A model generated the notes under the pieces. The model was given only the letters and a program-made list of their open reading frames with translations, ran no database searches and was not told the DNA's origin. Below, piece by piece: positions 18,576-26,584 of a stretch of 64,000 nt of DNA. This stretch comes from Paracoccus saliphilus (lineage in GTDB: Bacteria > Pseudomonadota > Alphaproteobacteria > Rhodobacterales > Rhodobacteraceae). Each line of letters opens with the position of its first letter. The first letter of the stretch is position 1. The DNA lies in contig NZ_CP067140.1 in assembly GCF_028553805.1 (NCBI RefSeq), positions 2,852,001 through 2,916,000 on the forward strand, given 5' to 3'. A program made the position numbers and the translations under genes.

Positions 18576-19054
18576 GCCGCCTCCCTCTCCAGCAACCGCC
18601 GGGACAGGGCAAACAGTGCGGCCAGCAGGAAGGCGATGGGCATGATCACATATGGATAGGCTAGGCGGATCTGCAGGCCCTCGCTGCGTTGAACAAAGGC
18701 GAAACTCACCATGTCGATGCCCTGCCAGATCAGGATGATGAACAGCGCCACCGACAACAGGTCGAACATTGCCTCCAGCCATTTTGCTGCGCGCGGCGCT
18801 TTGGCACGCAGGGTCGCGGGTATGAAGTCGATGCCGATATGACTGCCTTCCCGGACTGCGACCGCCATGGCCAACAGGGTCATCCAGATCATCGCGTAGC
18901 GGGCAAGCTCTTCGGTAAAGGCCGGGACACCCGCGCCGCTATAGCGCAGCCCGACCTGCGCCAGCACCAATGCCAGCATCGCGGCAAGGCACAGGGCCGC
19001 CGCGCCTCGGGTGACGCGCTCGACCGCAGAGACAAAGGCCGCCAAGGCAAGCAT
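18572..19054 (-). CDS. dctQ: TRAP transporter small permease, DctQ type
   Basis: 160-residue membrane protein with four hydrophobic segments, started at ATG 19054; longer frames upstream run into dctP coding sequence. The family pattern is seen in TEELARYAMIWMTLLAMAVAVREGSHIGID (about residues 46-75) and in LAYPYVIMPIAFLLAALFAL near the end. It starts one base after the dctP stop region and overlaps dctM by 4 bp, so all three are tightly coupled. Confidence 0.9.
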   Translation of the reverse strand: MLALAAFVSAVERVTRGAAALCLAAMLALVLAQVGLRYSGAGVPAFTEELARYAMIWMTLLAMAVAVREGSHIGIDFIPATLRAKAPRAAKWLEAMFDLLSVALFIILIWQGIDMVSFAFVQRSEGLQIRLAYPYVIMPIAFLLAALFALSRRLLEREAA

Positions 19055-19055
19055 T

Positions 19056-20057
19056 TTACCGCGCGGCCTCGACAGCGGCGAGCGCCTCGTCGACCAGTTC
19101 GGGATGGTCGATGGAACCCCGCAGCCATTCATTTGCCACCGGCTGCATGACCGCCTTGAACGCGGCACGCTGATCGGGGGTCAGGTCCACCACCTCGACC
19201 CCCTGCTCGCGCGTGAAATCCAGCGCCTCGGCCTCGACCGAACGCGAGGTTTCGCGGTTGAAGGCGATGGCCTTTTCGGCGGCGGCATCGATCACCTGCT
19301 GCTGCTCTGCGGTCAGCCCGGCATAGAAGGCATCGGATATGCCCAACGGCCCGAACGCATAGCTGTGCCCGGTCAGGGTCAGGTGATCCTGCACCTCGTA
19401 AAGCTTGACTAGGTTGAAGACGGAAACCGAATTGTCCTGCCCATCCACGACTCCGGTTCGCAAGGATGTATAAAGTTCACCAAAGGAGACCCGCGAGGCA
19501 GAGGCGCCCATCGCCTCGACAGGCGTCGTGGCCAGGGGACCCAGAACCCGCAGTTTCAAGCCATCCAGATCCTCGGGGGTGGAAAGTGGCTTGTTCGCGC
19601 TGAAATGCTTGAAACCGCCGGATTCCCACCAGCCCAGCACCCGCACGCCCGTCACTTCGCGAATGTCATCGGCCATCTTGTCACCGAATGGTCCATCCAG
19701 AACCTTCCAGGCCACCTCTTCGTTCGGGAAGAGATAGGGCATGTTGAGAACCTGGATATCGCTGAAAATACTTGCATAGTTGCCATCGGCGGCATCCGTC
19801 ATCTGGATCACGCCGCGCCGCATCTGGGCAAGCCGGTCATTCGGAGCGCCAAGCGCGCCGCCATAGACCAGATCCACGCTCATCTCGGAATTGGCTTCGA
19901 CCTCGTCCTTGAACAGGCCATACATGCCGTTCACGAAATCGAAGCCCGGCATCTCTTCGGGAAGCAAGAGGCCGACGGTGATGTTCTGCGCCGGAACGCT
20001 TCCGGCCATTCCGACGGAAAGCGCCAGGGCGATCGGGAAAATTCGGCAGAGTTTCAT
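19056..20057 (-). CDS. dctP: TRAP transporter periplasmic substrate-binding protein, DctP type
   Basis: 333-residue protein with an N-terminal signal peptide (MKLCRIFPIALALSVGMAG, cleavage near VPAQ-N). Typical DctP features are GGALGAPNDRLAQMRRGVIQMTDA, the WWESGGFKHFSANKPLSTPEDLDGLKLRV stretch with the substrate-carboxylate Arg, and GELYTSLRTGVVDGQDN. It heads the TRAP trio and lies 26 bp after the ABC permease gene, so it may share its transcript. Confidence 0.9.
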   Translation of the reverse strand: MKLCRIFPIALALSVGMAGSVPAQNITVGLLLPEEMPGFDFVNGMYGLFKDEVEANSEMSVDLVYGGALGAPNDRLAQMRRGVIQMTDAADGNYASIFSDIQVLNMPYLFPNEEVAWKVLDGPFGDKMADDIREVTGVRVLGWWESGGFKHFSANKPLSTPEDLDGLKLRVLGPLATTPVEAMGASASRVSFGELYTSLRTGVVDGQDNSVSVFNLVKLYEVQDHLTLTGHSYAFGPLGISDAFYAGLTAEQQQVIDAAAEKAIAFNRETSRSVEAEALDFTREQGVEVVDLTPDQRAAFKAVMQPVANEWLRGSIDHPELVDEALAAVEAAR

Positions 20058-20083
20058 GTGATCATGCTCCTGTTGGATGAGCG

Positions 20084-20758
20084 TCAGCGCTGGTAGCCGC
20101 GCCGGTAATGCTGTTCGAGCCAGCCAGTGAAGCGCACCAATGGCCAGAGTATGGCGATATAGATCACTGCCGCCGCCAGCAGCGGCGTAGGGTTGGCGAA
20201 CAGGGCCTGCGCGTCCGTCGCCTGTTTCAACAGATCGTTCATCGCGACCACCGAGGCCAGCGAGGTATCCTTGATGATGGCGACGGAATAAGAGGCCAGC
20301 GGCGGGATCATGATGCGCACGGCTTGCGGCAGGACGACATGGCGCATGGTCACGAAGAAAGACAGCCCCAACGCCTCGGACGCCTCGAACTGACCCTTCG
20401 GCACCGCCTCGATCCCGGCCCGCACGACCTCGGCCGTATAGGCCGCCAGCACCAGCGACAGGGCGATGGTCGCGGCCATGAAGGAGGACATGGTGATACC
20501 GACGAAAGGCAGGGCGTAATAGACGAGGATCAGCACCACCAGCACCGGGATGGCGCGCAGGATGTCGATATAGACCAGCGCCAGAAGGCGCAGCGGCCTT
20601 GGTGCATAGAGGCGCACGAGGCAGATCGCCACGCCCAGCATGCCGCCAAAGACGATCGCGGCAAGCCCCAGTAGCACGGTATTCAGTAGCCCGCGCAGCA
20701 GGATGGGAAAGGCCTTCCGCATCACCTCTGCATTGAAGAAGATATCTATGATTTCCAT
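20084..20758 (-). CDS. Polar amino acid ABC transporter permease (HisM/GlnP type)
   Basis: 224-residue inner-membrane permease with about five hydrophobic segments. The N-terminal LLRGLLNTVLLGLAAIVFGG is typical of the His/Glu/Gln/opine family, and the ATPase-coupling EAA loop reads EASEALGLSFFVTMRHVVLPQAVRIMIPP. It is separated from its likely partner, the binding protein at 21974, by two genes, and no matching ATP-binding gene is present nearby. It follows the DUF1445 gene by 1 bp. Confidence 0.88.
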   Translation of the reverse strand: MEIIDIFFNAEVMRKAFPILLRGLLNTVLLGLAAIVFGGMLGVAICLVRLYAPRPLRLLALVYIDILRAIPVLVVLILVYYALPFVGITMSSFMAATIALSLVLAAYTAEVVRAGIEAVPKGQFEASEALGLSFFVTMRHVVLPQAVRIMIPPLASYSVAIIKDTSLASVVAMNDLLKQATDAQALFANPTPLLAAAVIYIAILWPLVRFTGWLEQHYRRGYQR

Positions 20759-20759
20759 G

Positions 20760-21545
20760 TCAGCCCCTTCCCTGGCCGGTGGGCAGATCGGTGATCAGCA
20801 TGTGCCCCGGCGCATGGGTGATCGCAGTCAGCCCGGCGCTTTCGATGGCGCGCTCCAGCGTCACGCCGCAGGCCCAGAAGACCGGCACCTCGCCTGCCCG
20901 GATATCGGTCAGCCCCAACCCGTCTATCGGTCGCGACAGGTTCACGCCGATCCGGGCGGGATCGCCGGCATGGACGGGGGCACCATGCGCCTCGGGATGG
21001 CGGCGGGTCAGTTCCGTGGCCAGATCGACCTGATCCGCGGGAACCGCCCGCATCGAGACGACCATATTCCCGCCGAAACAGCCCGCTGGATGATTGGGAA
21101 TGCTGCTGTCAAAGGCCGAACAGCTGACGCCCGGCGCGTGACACCGCAAGGCGACGCCGCCCGCGACGAGATCGGCCTCGAAGCTCAGCGAACAGCCGAT
21201 GGCGAAGGGCACGAAATCGTCGCGCCAAGCATCGGTCACATCCGTAAGCAGACCCGCCGGATATCCGGCATCGAACAGGCGATAGCGCGGCAGATCGCTG
21301 CGAATGTCGATATCGGCACCCAGTTCCGGCAGGCCGGGATCGCCCGCCCGCCCCCTTGCAAGCAACGGGCAGGCCAGGGGATTGGCGCGCAGGAAAGCCT
21401 CGAACTCGTCAGCGACCGCGGCGGGGACGATCGCGATGTTGGCCTGCTGATAACCAGGGGCAAGGGCGCTGGTCTGGCCCTGCGCCCGGCCCTGCCGAAA
21501 GGCTGCGCGCCATTCGGTGGGGCTCAATTCTCTGCGTTGTTCCAT
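20760..21545 (-). CDS. DUF1445 / YcsI family putative hydro-lyase (D-glutamate cyclase-like)
   Basis: 261 residues from ATG 21545, the usual length for the family. The N-terminal LSPTEWRAAFRQGRAQGQTSALAPGYQQANI and the middle FVPFAIGCSLSFEADLVAGG are family signatures, as is GGNMVVSMRAVPADQV with the later VPVFWACGVTLERAI. The family is annotated as putative hydro-lyase, and a eukaryotic relative is a D-glutamate cyclase; the reaction here is unknown. The start overlaps the preceding 145-residue gene by 22 bp, and the permease gene follows 1 bp after the stop. The setting suggests a role in catabolism of an imported amino acid derivative. Confidence 0.82.
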   Translation of the reverse strand: MEQRRELSPTEWRAAFRQGRAQGQTSALAPGYQQANIAIVPAAVADEFEAFLRANPLACPLLARGRAGDPGLPELGADIDIRSDLPRYRLFDAGYPAGLLTDVTDAWRDDFVPFAIGCSLSFEADLVAGGVALRCHAPGVSCSAFDSSIPNHPAGCFGGNMVVSMRAVPADQVDLATELTRRHPEAHGAPVHAGDPARIGVNLSRPIDGLGLTDIRAGEVPVFWACGVTLERAIESAGLTAITHAPGHMLITDLPTGQGRG

Positions 21546-21961
21546 GCCGTTTCGATCTGCGCCTTGAAAAGCAGCACTTCGGTTTCGTGGGTGACGCAGG
21601 TGCGCCGCCAGCGTTCGCCATCCATCCAGCCGGCGCGCCATGTCGTCATCGCAGCAATGCATTGATCCGCGCCCATGCCCCAATCCGCCCCGGAGGTCAC
21701 CCGGATCGAGACTCGCGGCACGCGATGCTCGCGGCTGCCGACGTGATAGTCGATCAGCCCAAGTTCCTGATGCAGGACGATCTCGACAATGGAAGGCGAG
21801 CCATCGAACAGCGACACGCCTTGCCACAGCCCCTCGCCCAACGGCTCGAAATTCATGCTGCCAAGCGCCCACCGCCCGACGGCCCGCGCATCGGCTAGCT
21901 GGGACAGCGCGAAACTGGCCGGGGTGTCGATACGCGCCGAGGCGAGATGGGCCTGGGTCAT
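21524..21961 (-). CDS. Small conserved-looking soluble protein, possibly SRPBCC fold
   Basis: 145 residues with no signal peptide or membrane segment. The pattern (VGRWALGSMNFEPLGEGLWQG, then FDGSPSIVEIVLHQELGLIDYHVG, and a C-terminal helix VLLFKAQIETAWN) vaguely resembles START/SRPBCC small-ligand-binding proteins, but I cannot assign a family firmly. It lies 12 bp after the ABC binding-protein gene and overlaps the DUF1445 gene by 22 bp, so it is likely co-translated with that enzyme and may bind or process the same compound. Confidence 0.6.
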   Translation of the reverse strand: MTQAHLASARIDTPASFALSQLADARAVGRWALGSMNFEPLGEGLWQGVSLFDGSPSIVEIVLHQELGLIDYHVGSREHRVPRVSIRVTSGADWGMGADQCIAAMTTWRAGWMDGERWRRTCVTHETEVLLFKAQIETAWNNAEN

Positions 21962-21973
21962 GCAGCTTTCCCC

Positions 21974-22777
21974 TTATTCGGCAGAGGTCGGTACGGGCTG
22001 CGGGGTGACGGTCAGACTGCCCTCGGCCGGGGCGACGCCGAACCATTTCTCGTACAATCCGGCCATGGTGCCATCCTCCTTCATTTCGGAAATGATGGCA
22101 TTCACCTGCTCGAGCTTGTCCGATGCCTTTGGCATCATCATGGCGAATTTTTCGCCGGTATTGATCTCGGCGGCGACGTCCAGCCCCTCCATCTTGGTGA
22201 AGGCATAGCGCAGCCCGACAACATCGTTCACCGCCGCCTCGATACGGCCATTCCGCAGATCGGTCAGCATGTTCGACGTCGTGTCATAGCTTGAATAGCT
22301 GCCCAGTTGCAGTTCTTCCTCCCGTTCCTTGAGCCAGTTCTCGGGGAAAGAGGTGGCGATGGAACCCACCCGGCGACCCTTGAGATCATCCATCGAAGCG
22401 ATGTCCGAGCCGGATTTCACACCGATCCCCAAGGCGCCCTCGACATAGGGTTGGGTGAAGGCCTGCGACTCCAGCCGTTCTTCCGTGATGGTCAGGGAAG
22501 AAATGACCATGTCCACACGTTGCGAGGCGGTGGCGACGAACAGCGCCCGGAAATCCAGCCCCTGGAATTCGGCCTCCATGCCCATGCGATCGGCAATCTC
22601 GGTCACGATATCGACTTCGAAACCTTCGAACTCACCGGCCTCGTTCTTGTATTCCCAAGGCGGATTTGCCGGGTAGGACCCGACCTTCAGCACGTCCTGG
22701 GCCAGCGCGGTCCCGGTCATGGCGGCAAATGCGACAGCCGCTGTCACTCCGAGACAGGATCTTCTGGAAAGGGGCAT
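21974..22777 (-). CDS. Amino acid ABC transporter periplasmic binding protein (SBP family 3)
   Basis: 267 residues from ATG 22777, which has CGGAGG 7-12 bases upstream. The signal peptide has twin arginines (PLSRRSCLGVTAAVAF) but ends in an ordinary Ala-x-Ala site (TALAQ). Family-3 features are VGSYPANPPWEYKNEAGEFEGFEVDI, VDMVISSLTITEERLESQAFTQPY, and LKGRRVGSIATS. It is the first gene of the minus-strand group and faces the divergent GntR regulator across 187 bp that contain two GTATAC operators. Confidence 0.9.
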   Translation of the reverse strand: MPLSRRSCLGVTAAVAFAAMTGTALAQDVLKVGSYPANPPWEYKNEAGEFEGFEVDIVTEIADRMGMEAEFQGLDFRALFVATASQRVDMVISSLTITEERLESQAFTQPYVEGALGIGVKSGSDIASMDDLKGRRVGSIATSFPENWLKEREEELQLGSYSSYDTTSNMLTDLRNGRIEAAVNDVVGLRYAFTKMEGLDVAAEINTGEKFAMMMPKASDKLEQVNAIISEMKEDGTMAGLYEKWFGVAPAEGSLTVTPQPVPTSAE

Positions 22778-22855
22778 TTCTTGTCCTCCGAACTGTTGGG
22801 CTGATCGGCGATTCTTGATGGCGCCTTGAATCAGTGCCTTGAACTTGGCATGAAC

Positions 22856-22863
22856 CGTATACG
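22856..22863. promoter_or_regulatory. GTATAC operator, proximal to the ABC binding-protein gene
   Basis: The palindrome CGTATACG is embedded in CCGTATACGAATT. It fits the FadR-subfamily GntR half-site pattern (GT-xx-AC). Together with the site at 22942-22949 it forms an inverted pair: CGTATACGAATT here, AATTCGTATACG there. Both lie in the divergent promoter region, 79 bp upstream of the binding-protein ATG. Confidence 0.65.
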
Positions 22864-22941
22864 AATTAAAGAAGTATTTTAGACTTAAAGGAAATCCTTC
22901 GCCGTAAACGCTGGACTTGCTGTGAAAACTATTCGAAAATT

Positions 22942-22949
22942 CGTATACG
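22942..22949. promoter_or_regulatory. GTATAC operator, next to the GntR gene start
   Basis: CGTATACG within AATTCGTATACGC, the exact reverse complement of the 12-base arm of the other site, 86 bp away. It ends 15 bp before the GTG start of the regulator gene, where a bound protein would block its own translation-initiation region or promoter, so autoregulation is likely. Confidence 0.65.
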
Positions 22950-22964
22950 CATTTGGAGAAATCA

Positions 22965-23609
22965 GTGACGAAGCCAAGCAAACAGCATCTGCGCGACCTG
23001 ATCTATGACGAGTATCTGGGCAGGATTCAGCACGGCCAGATCGGACCGGAGGATCGGCTGGTCGACACCACCATCGCCGCCGAGCAGAACATGTCCCGGA
23101 TGCCCGTGCGCGATGCCTTGATGCGGCTGGCGCATGAAGGATATCTGACCGCCACGACGCGGGGCTTCATGCTCCCCGATCTCAGCCGCCGGCAAGTGCT
23201 GGAGATATTCGAGATTCGCCGCCTGCTGGAACCCCGCGCCGCCGCATTGGCCACCAACGCACTTGGCGAAGACGGGCTGGCACTGATGGCTGATGCCGTC
23301 GACAAGGCCGAGAGCACGGTCGCTTCGCATGATATCAGGTTGCTCTACGAAGCTTCCGAGATCATCCGAAATCAATGGCTTTCCGCCGTACCGAACGAAG
23401 AATTGAGGACAATGATCCTCCGCTACCTGGCGCAGGTGCAGACGGTTCGCATGGCAACCATGCGCGACTCCAAGGCGCATCGCGTGATCGTCGCCGGTCA
23501 GCGCGACCTGCTGGCAGCCTTCACGCGCCGCGACCCGGTACGGGCCAGCGACATCATGCTGCGCTTTGTCCTGGCGGCCGAGGACAGTTACCTGGAACTG
23601 ACCGAATAA
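22965..23609 (+). CDS. GntR family transcriptional regulator (FCD-like C-terminus)
   Basis: 214 residues if started at GTG 22965. GGAG at 22955-22958 lies 6 bp ahead, whereas a TTG start at 22953 would place that Shine-Dalgarno inside the gene. The winged helix spans about residues 8-70 (HLRDLIYDEYLGRIQHGQI, MSRMPVRDALMRLAHEGYL). The all-helical C-terminal domain has EIFEIRRLLEPRAAALA as in FadR/FCD proteins, but the usual metal-binding His of the FH motif and the last-helix His are not evident (EIIRNQWL; IMLRFVLAAED). Divergent from the transporter/enzyme group, it is the likely local repressor acting at the two GTATAC sites. Confidence 0.85.
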   Translation: MTKPSKQHLRDLIYDEYLGRIQHGQIGPEDRLVDTTIAAEQNMSRMPVRDALMRLAHEGYLTATTRGFMLPDLSRRQVLEIFEIRRLLEPRAAALATNALGEDGLALMADAVDKAESTVASHDIRLLYEASEIIRNQWLSAVPNEELRTMILRYLAQVQTVRMATMRDSKAHRVIVAGQRDLLAAFTRRDPVRASDIMLRFVLAAEDSYLELTE

Positions 23610-23653
23610 GCTGCGCAGAAGAACCGGGCGCCACTGAAATGCAACTTGATGCT

Positions 23654-23896
23654 TCAGAATGTCAGGCGATGGGCACGGCCATAGCGATGAAGACGCCGGT
23701 TCAGATTATCCGCCTCGGGCGCACCGGCCTCCAACGCGAAGACGAAGGCATGGGTCAGGTAGAAACAGGCGGCTTCGATGTCATTCGCCGCTTCGCGCTC
23801 GCCTCCCGCCAGAGCATAGAGGCGAACCAGCGCGGGCTTGTCACCCTCGGCATGCGCCCTGAGCAGCTCTTGATCGAGCGCGGCAAGATCCATCAT
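23654..23896 (-). CDS. Short hypothetical protein coupled to aldehyde dehydrogenase
   Basis: 80 residues from ATG 23896, whose ATGA overlaps the aldehyde dehydrogenase stop. The protein is helical-looking and acidic, with MMDLAALDQELLRAHAEGDKPALVRLYALAG at the start and a middle segment rich in Ala/Glu (ANDIEAACFYLTHAFVFALEAG). I do not recognise a named family, though small helical proteins of this kind occur beside dehydrogenases in Rhodobacteraceae. Translational coupling suggests a role with the dehydrogenase or oxygenase. Confidence 0.6.
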   Translation of the reverse strand: MMDLAALDQELLRAHAEGDKPALVRLYALAGGEREAANDIEAACFYLTHAFVFALEAGAPEADNLNRRLHRYGRAHRLTF

Positions 23897-25347
23897 GCCC
23901 CCCGCAAAGAGATCGCGATATTCTTGGTGCGGACATAGTTGTAAAGTGCCTCGAGCCCCTTTTCGCGCCCAAAGCCCGACTTGCCGACACCGCCGAAGGG
24001 AGTGGCGATCCCGCCCGCGAACCATTCATTCACGAAGACCTGCCCCGCCCTCAGCTTGCGCGCCAAGCGATGTGCGCGCGCCAGATCACGGGTGAACACC
24101 CCGGCGACCAGCCCGAACTCGGTGCCATTGGCCATCGCGATTGCTTCGGCCTCGGTATCGAAGGGCGTCATGCAGGCGACGGGGCCGAAGATTTCCTCCT
24201 GCGCGGCACGGCTGGCCGCGTCCACATCGGCGAGGATCGTCGGTGCCATGAAATGGCCGAGCCGCTCTAGCCGCGCGCCGCCGATGACCACGCGCGCCCC
24301 ATCCTGACGGGCGGTCGAGGCGATCTCCTCGACCGCCCGCAACTGTGCCGCAGAAATGACCGGCGTATGATCGGGGTTGCCCAGACCGTGCCCGACGGAC
24401 AGTCCGCCGGCCATCTCCGCCGCGTATTCGACCGCCCGTTCATAGATCGAACGTTGCACCAACACCCGCGACATGGCCGAACAGACCTGCCCGGCATTGA
24501 AGAAGATACCGCTCCGAAGGCTGGCGATCAGGGTGTCGAGATCGGCGTCCTCGAAGACCACGGCCGCGGATTTTCCACCCAGCTCCATCAGGCTCGGCGT
24601 GACCGGACCGGCCGCATCCCGCAGGATCGACTGCCCCGTGGGGACCGAGCCGGTGAACACGATCTGATCGATCTGCGGGGATTGCACCAATTTCGCGCCT
24701 ATCTCCCGTCCGATCCCGTTCAGGATCGACACCGCGCCAGCAGGAAGCTCGGCCCGCTCGAAAGCCAGCCCCAGCATGGCCAGCCCGATCGGGTCCAGTT
24801 CGGGCGATTTCACGATCACCGAGTTTCCCGCCGCCAGGGCCGGAGCGAGTGAGCGGGCAGCGATCGAAACCGGGAAATTCCACGGCACGATCTGGGCCGA
24901 TACGCCATAGGGCTCGTAAACCGTGTAATCGGCATAATCCGGGCCAAGCGGGATCGACTTGCCCTCGATCTTGTCGGCGACCCCGCCGTAATACTCGAAA
25001 TACTGCGCAGCCTCCTCGAACTCGTCCTGCGCGGCAGCCAGGGTCTTGCCGCTTTCACGGCACAGGATGTCCCCACCTTCCGCTGCAATGCCCCGGATTT
25101 CCCCCGCGATCCGCATCATCAGCCGGGCACGGGCGGCGGGTTTCATATCGGCCAGATCGCCCCGCTCGAACGTGGCACGGGCGGCATCGAGCGCGCGGGC
25201 AAGGCTTTGCTCGCTGGCCTGTGCGCAATCGGCGACATGTTCCTCGCAGCCGGGATCGGTGACTGCGATCACCGCGCCGCCATCACCTTCGACCCATTCT
25301 CCGGCGATGAAGTTCCGCGCCAGCCCGTCGGCGATGAATGGATTCAT
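23893..25347 (-). CDS. NAD(P)-dependent aldehyde dehydrogenase
   Basis: 484 residues, standard ALDH length. Catalytic residues are Glu255 (SLMELGGKSAAV) and Cys289 (FFNAGQVCSAMSR), with the active-site Asn in IVPWNFPVS (about residue 157) and the cofactor motif FTGSVPTGQ. Its ATG overlaps the Rieske oxygenase stop by 4 bp, so the two are coupled. In carnitine monooxygenase systems the oxygenase releases malic semialdehyde, which such a dehydrogenase oxidises; that role is inference here. Betaine-aldehyde or succinate-semialdehyde activity cannot be excluded. Confidence 0.9.
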   Translation of the reverse strand: MNPFIADGLARNFIAGEWVEGDGGAVIAVTDPGCEEHVADCAQASEQSLARALDAARATFERGDLADMKPAARARLMMRIAGEIRGIAAEGGDILCRESGKTLAAAQDEFEEAAQYFEYYGGVADKIEGKSIPLGPDYADYTVYEPYGVSAQIVPWNFPVSIAARSLAPALAAGNSVIVKSPELDPIGLAMLGLAFERAELPAGAVSILNGIGREIGAKLVQSPQIDQIVFTGSVPTGQSILRDAAGPVTPSLMELGGKSAAVVFEDADLDTLIASLRSGIFFNAGQVCSAMSRVLVQRSIYERAVEYAAEMAGGLSVGHGLGNPDHTPVISAAQLRAVEEIASTARQDGARVVIGGARLERLGHFMAPTILADVDAASRAAQEEIFGPVACMTPFDTEAEAIAMANGTEFGLVAGVFTRDLARAHRLARKLRAGQVFVNEWFAGGIATPFGGVGKSGFGREKGLEALYNYVRTKNIAISLRGA

Positions 25348-26498
25348 GCCGCGCGGCCCCTTTCGACCTGCAATGCCACCCAGTGATGGAAATTATGCGT
25401 CGGGCCATCCATCACCGGAGAGAAACGTCCGCCGTCGAACAATTCTCCGTGCCGGCCCTTCTGCATGCCCTCGACGACGAAGACATCCTCTTCGAACACG
25501 GTCTTCCAAAGCTGCGCGTTCGAGCCGCGCAGGCTGTCCAGCTCATGCGTCGTCTCGGTGGGTTTGGAATAGTAAAGCTCGATATGCTCGATGGTGTGTT
25601 CGCAATCCACCGGCTCCAGCACGATGGCGAAGGCATGGTCGCGCTGCACCCCCAGCAGGACATTGGGATAGACGGCGATATATTCGGCGCCCTTGTCCCA
25701 TTTCTCGCCGAGACCCGCGAAATCGGGCAAGGTCGTGTTATTCTCGTCCCGCAACTGGCGATAGACGAGGGTGCCCTGCCCCGAATATTTGCCCGGCTCC
25801 TGGATGTTGTAGTGATCTTCGAGCCGTGAATAGCTGTTCAGCCCGGGATGGACCCATGGCAGGTGATAGCTTTCGCAGTAATTCTCGACCGCTAGCTTCC
25901 AGTTCGACTTGACCTCGAGACGAAGCGACGACCATTCGCCGCCGTGATGGATCGGCTGGTCGAATTCCTTCCAACGCTCCATCAGATCGCCATGAACCTC
26001 TTCGAAATCCGGCGCGCTGCCATCCACGTTCACGAAGATCACATCGCGCCAGACATAGGAGCGGATACGGATCAGCCCCAGCTTGGACATGTCGATATCT
26101 GCATGAGTGTTGTGGCCGGGGCCACCGACATGGGGGGTCGTGCGCAGGGCTCCGTTCAGACCGTAACACCAGCTGTGATAGGGGCAGCGGATCGCGCCAC
26201 GGATCTTTTGCGCGGTCTCGATAAGGATCATGCCGCGATGACGGCAGGTATTCTGGAACACGCCGATGGACCCGTCGCGGTCGCGCACCATCAAAAGCGG
26301 CATGCCCAGGAAATCCACCGGCTTCGCGTCTCCGGTTTCCGGGATATCCTTGCCAAAGCCGATGCCCGACCAACTGGCGAACAGAACCGAGCGCTTTTCC
26401 TCGGCGAAGATGGCCGGATCGATGTAATGCTGGTTCGGCAAACCATTAGCCGTATTGATCGGCGTCATGACGGCACTGAGCGCACTTTGCATATTCAT
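25344..26498 (-). CDS. Rieske non-heme iron oxygenase, alpha subunit (quaternary-amine type)
   Basis: 384 residues from ATG 26498 (ATG 26492 is possible). The Rieske [2Fe-2S] ligands are Cys85/His87 (CRHRG) and Cys105/His108 (CPYHSW). The mononuclear iron ligands His212 and His217 lie in NYCESYHLPWVHPG. Glu209 stands where most oxygenases of this fold have the bridging Asp, as in carnitine monooxygenase CntA and relatives acting on quaternary ammonium compounds. The coupled aldehyde dehydrogenase and the nearby reductase fit such a two-component system. The substrate (carnitine, gamma-butyrobetaine, glycine betaine, stachydrine or other) is not determined. Confidence 0.88.
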   Translation of the reverse strand: MNMQSALSAVMTPINTANGLPNQHYIDPAIFAEEKRSVLFASWSGIGFGKDIPETGDAKPVDFLGMPLLMVRDRDGSIGVFQNTCRHRGMILIETAQKIRGAIRCPYHSWCYGLNGALRTTPHVGGPGHNTHADIDMSKLGLIRIRSYVWRDVIFVNVDGSAPDFEEVHGDLMERWKEFDQPIHHGGEWSSLRLEVKSNWKLAVENYCESYHLPWVHPGLNSYSRLEDHYNIQEPGKYSGQGTLVYRQLRDENNTTLPDFAGLGEKWDKGAEYIAVYPNVLLGVQRDHAFAIVLEPVDCEHTIEHIELYYSKPTETTHELDSLRGSNAQLWKTVFEEDVFVVEGMQKGRHGELFDGGRFSPVMDGPTHNFHHWVALQVERGRAA

Positions 26499-26584
26499 CC
26501 CTGATCTTCCTGACCGAGTTCCTCGGGGCGGAAAATGATCCAGGGAGGCGGGTCTTCTCAATAGCAGAAAACCTCAATCTGACA

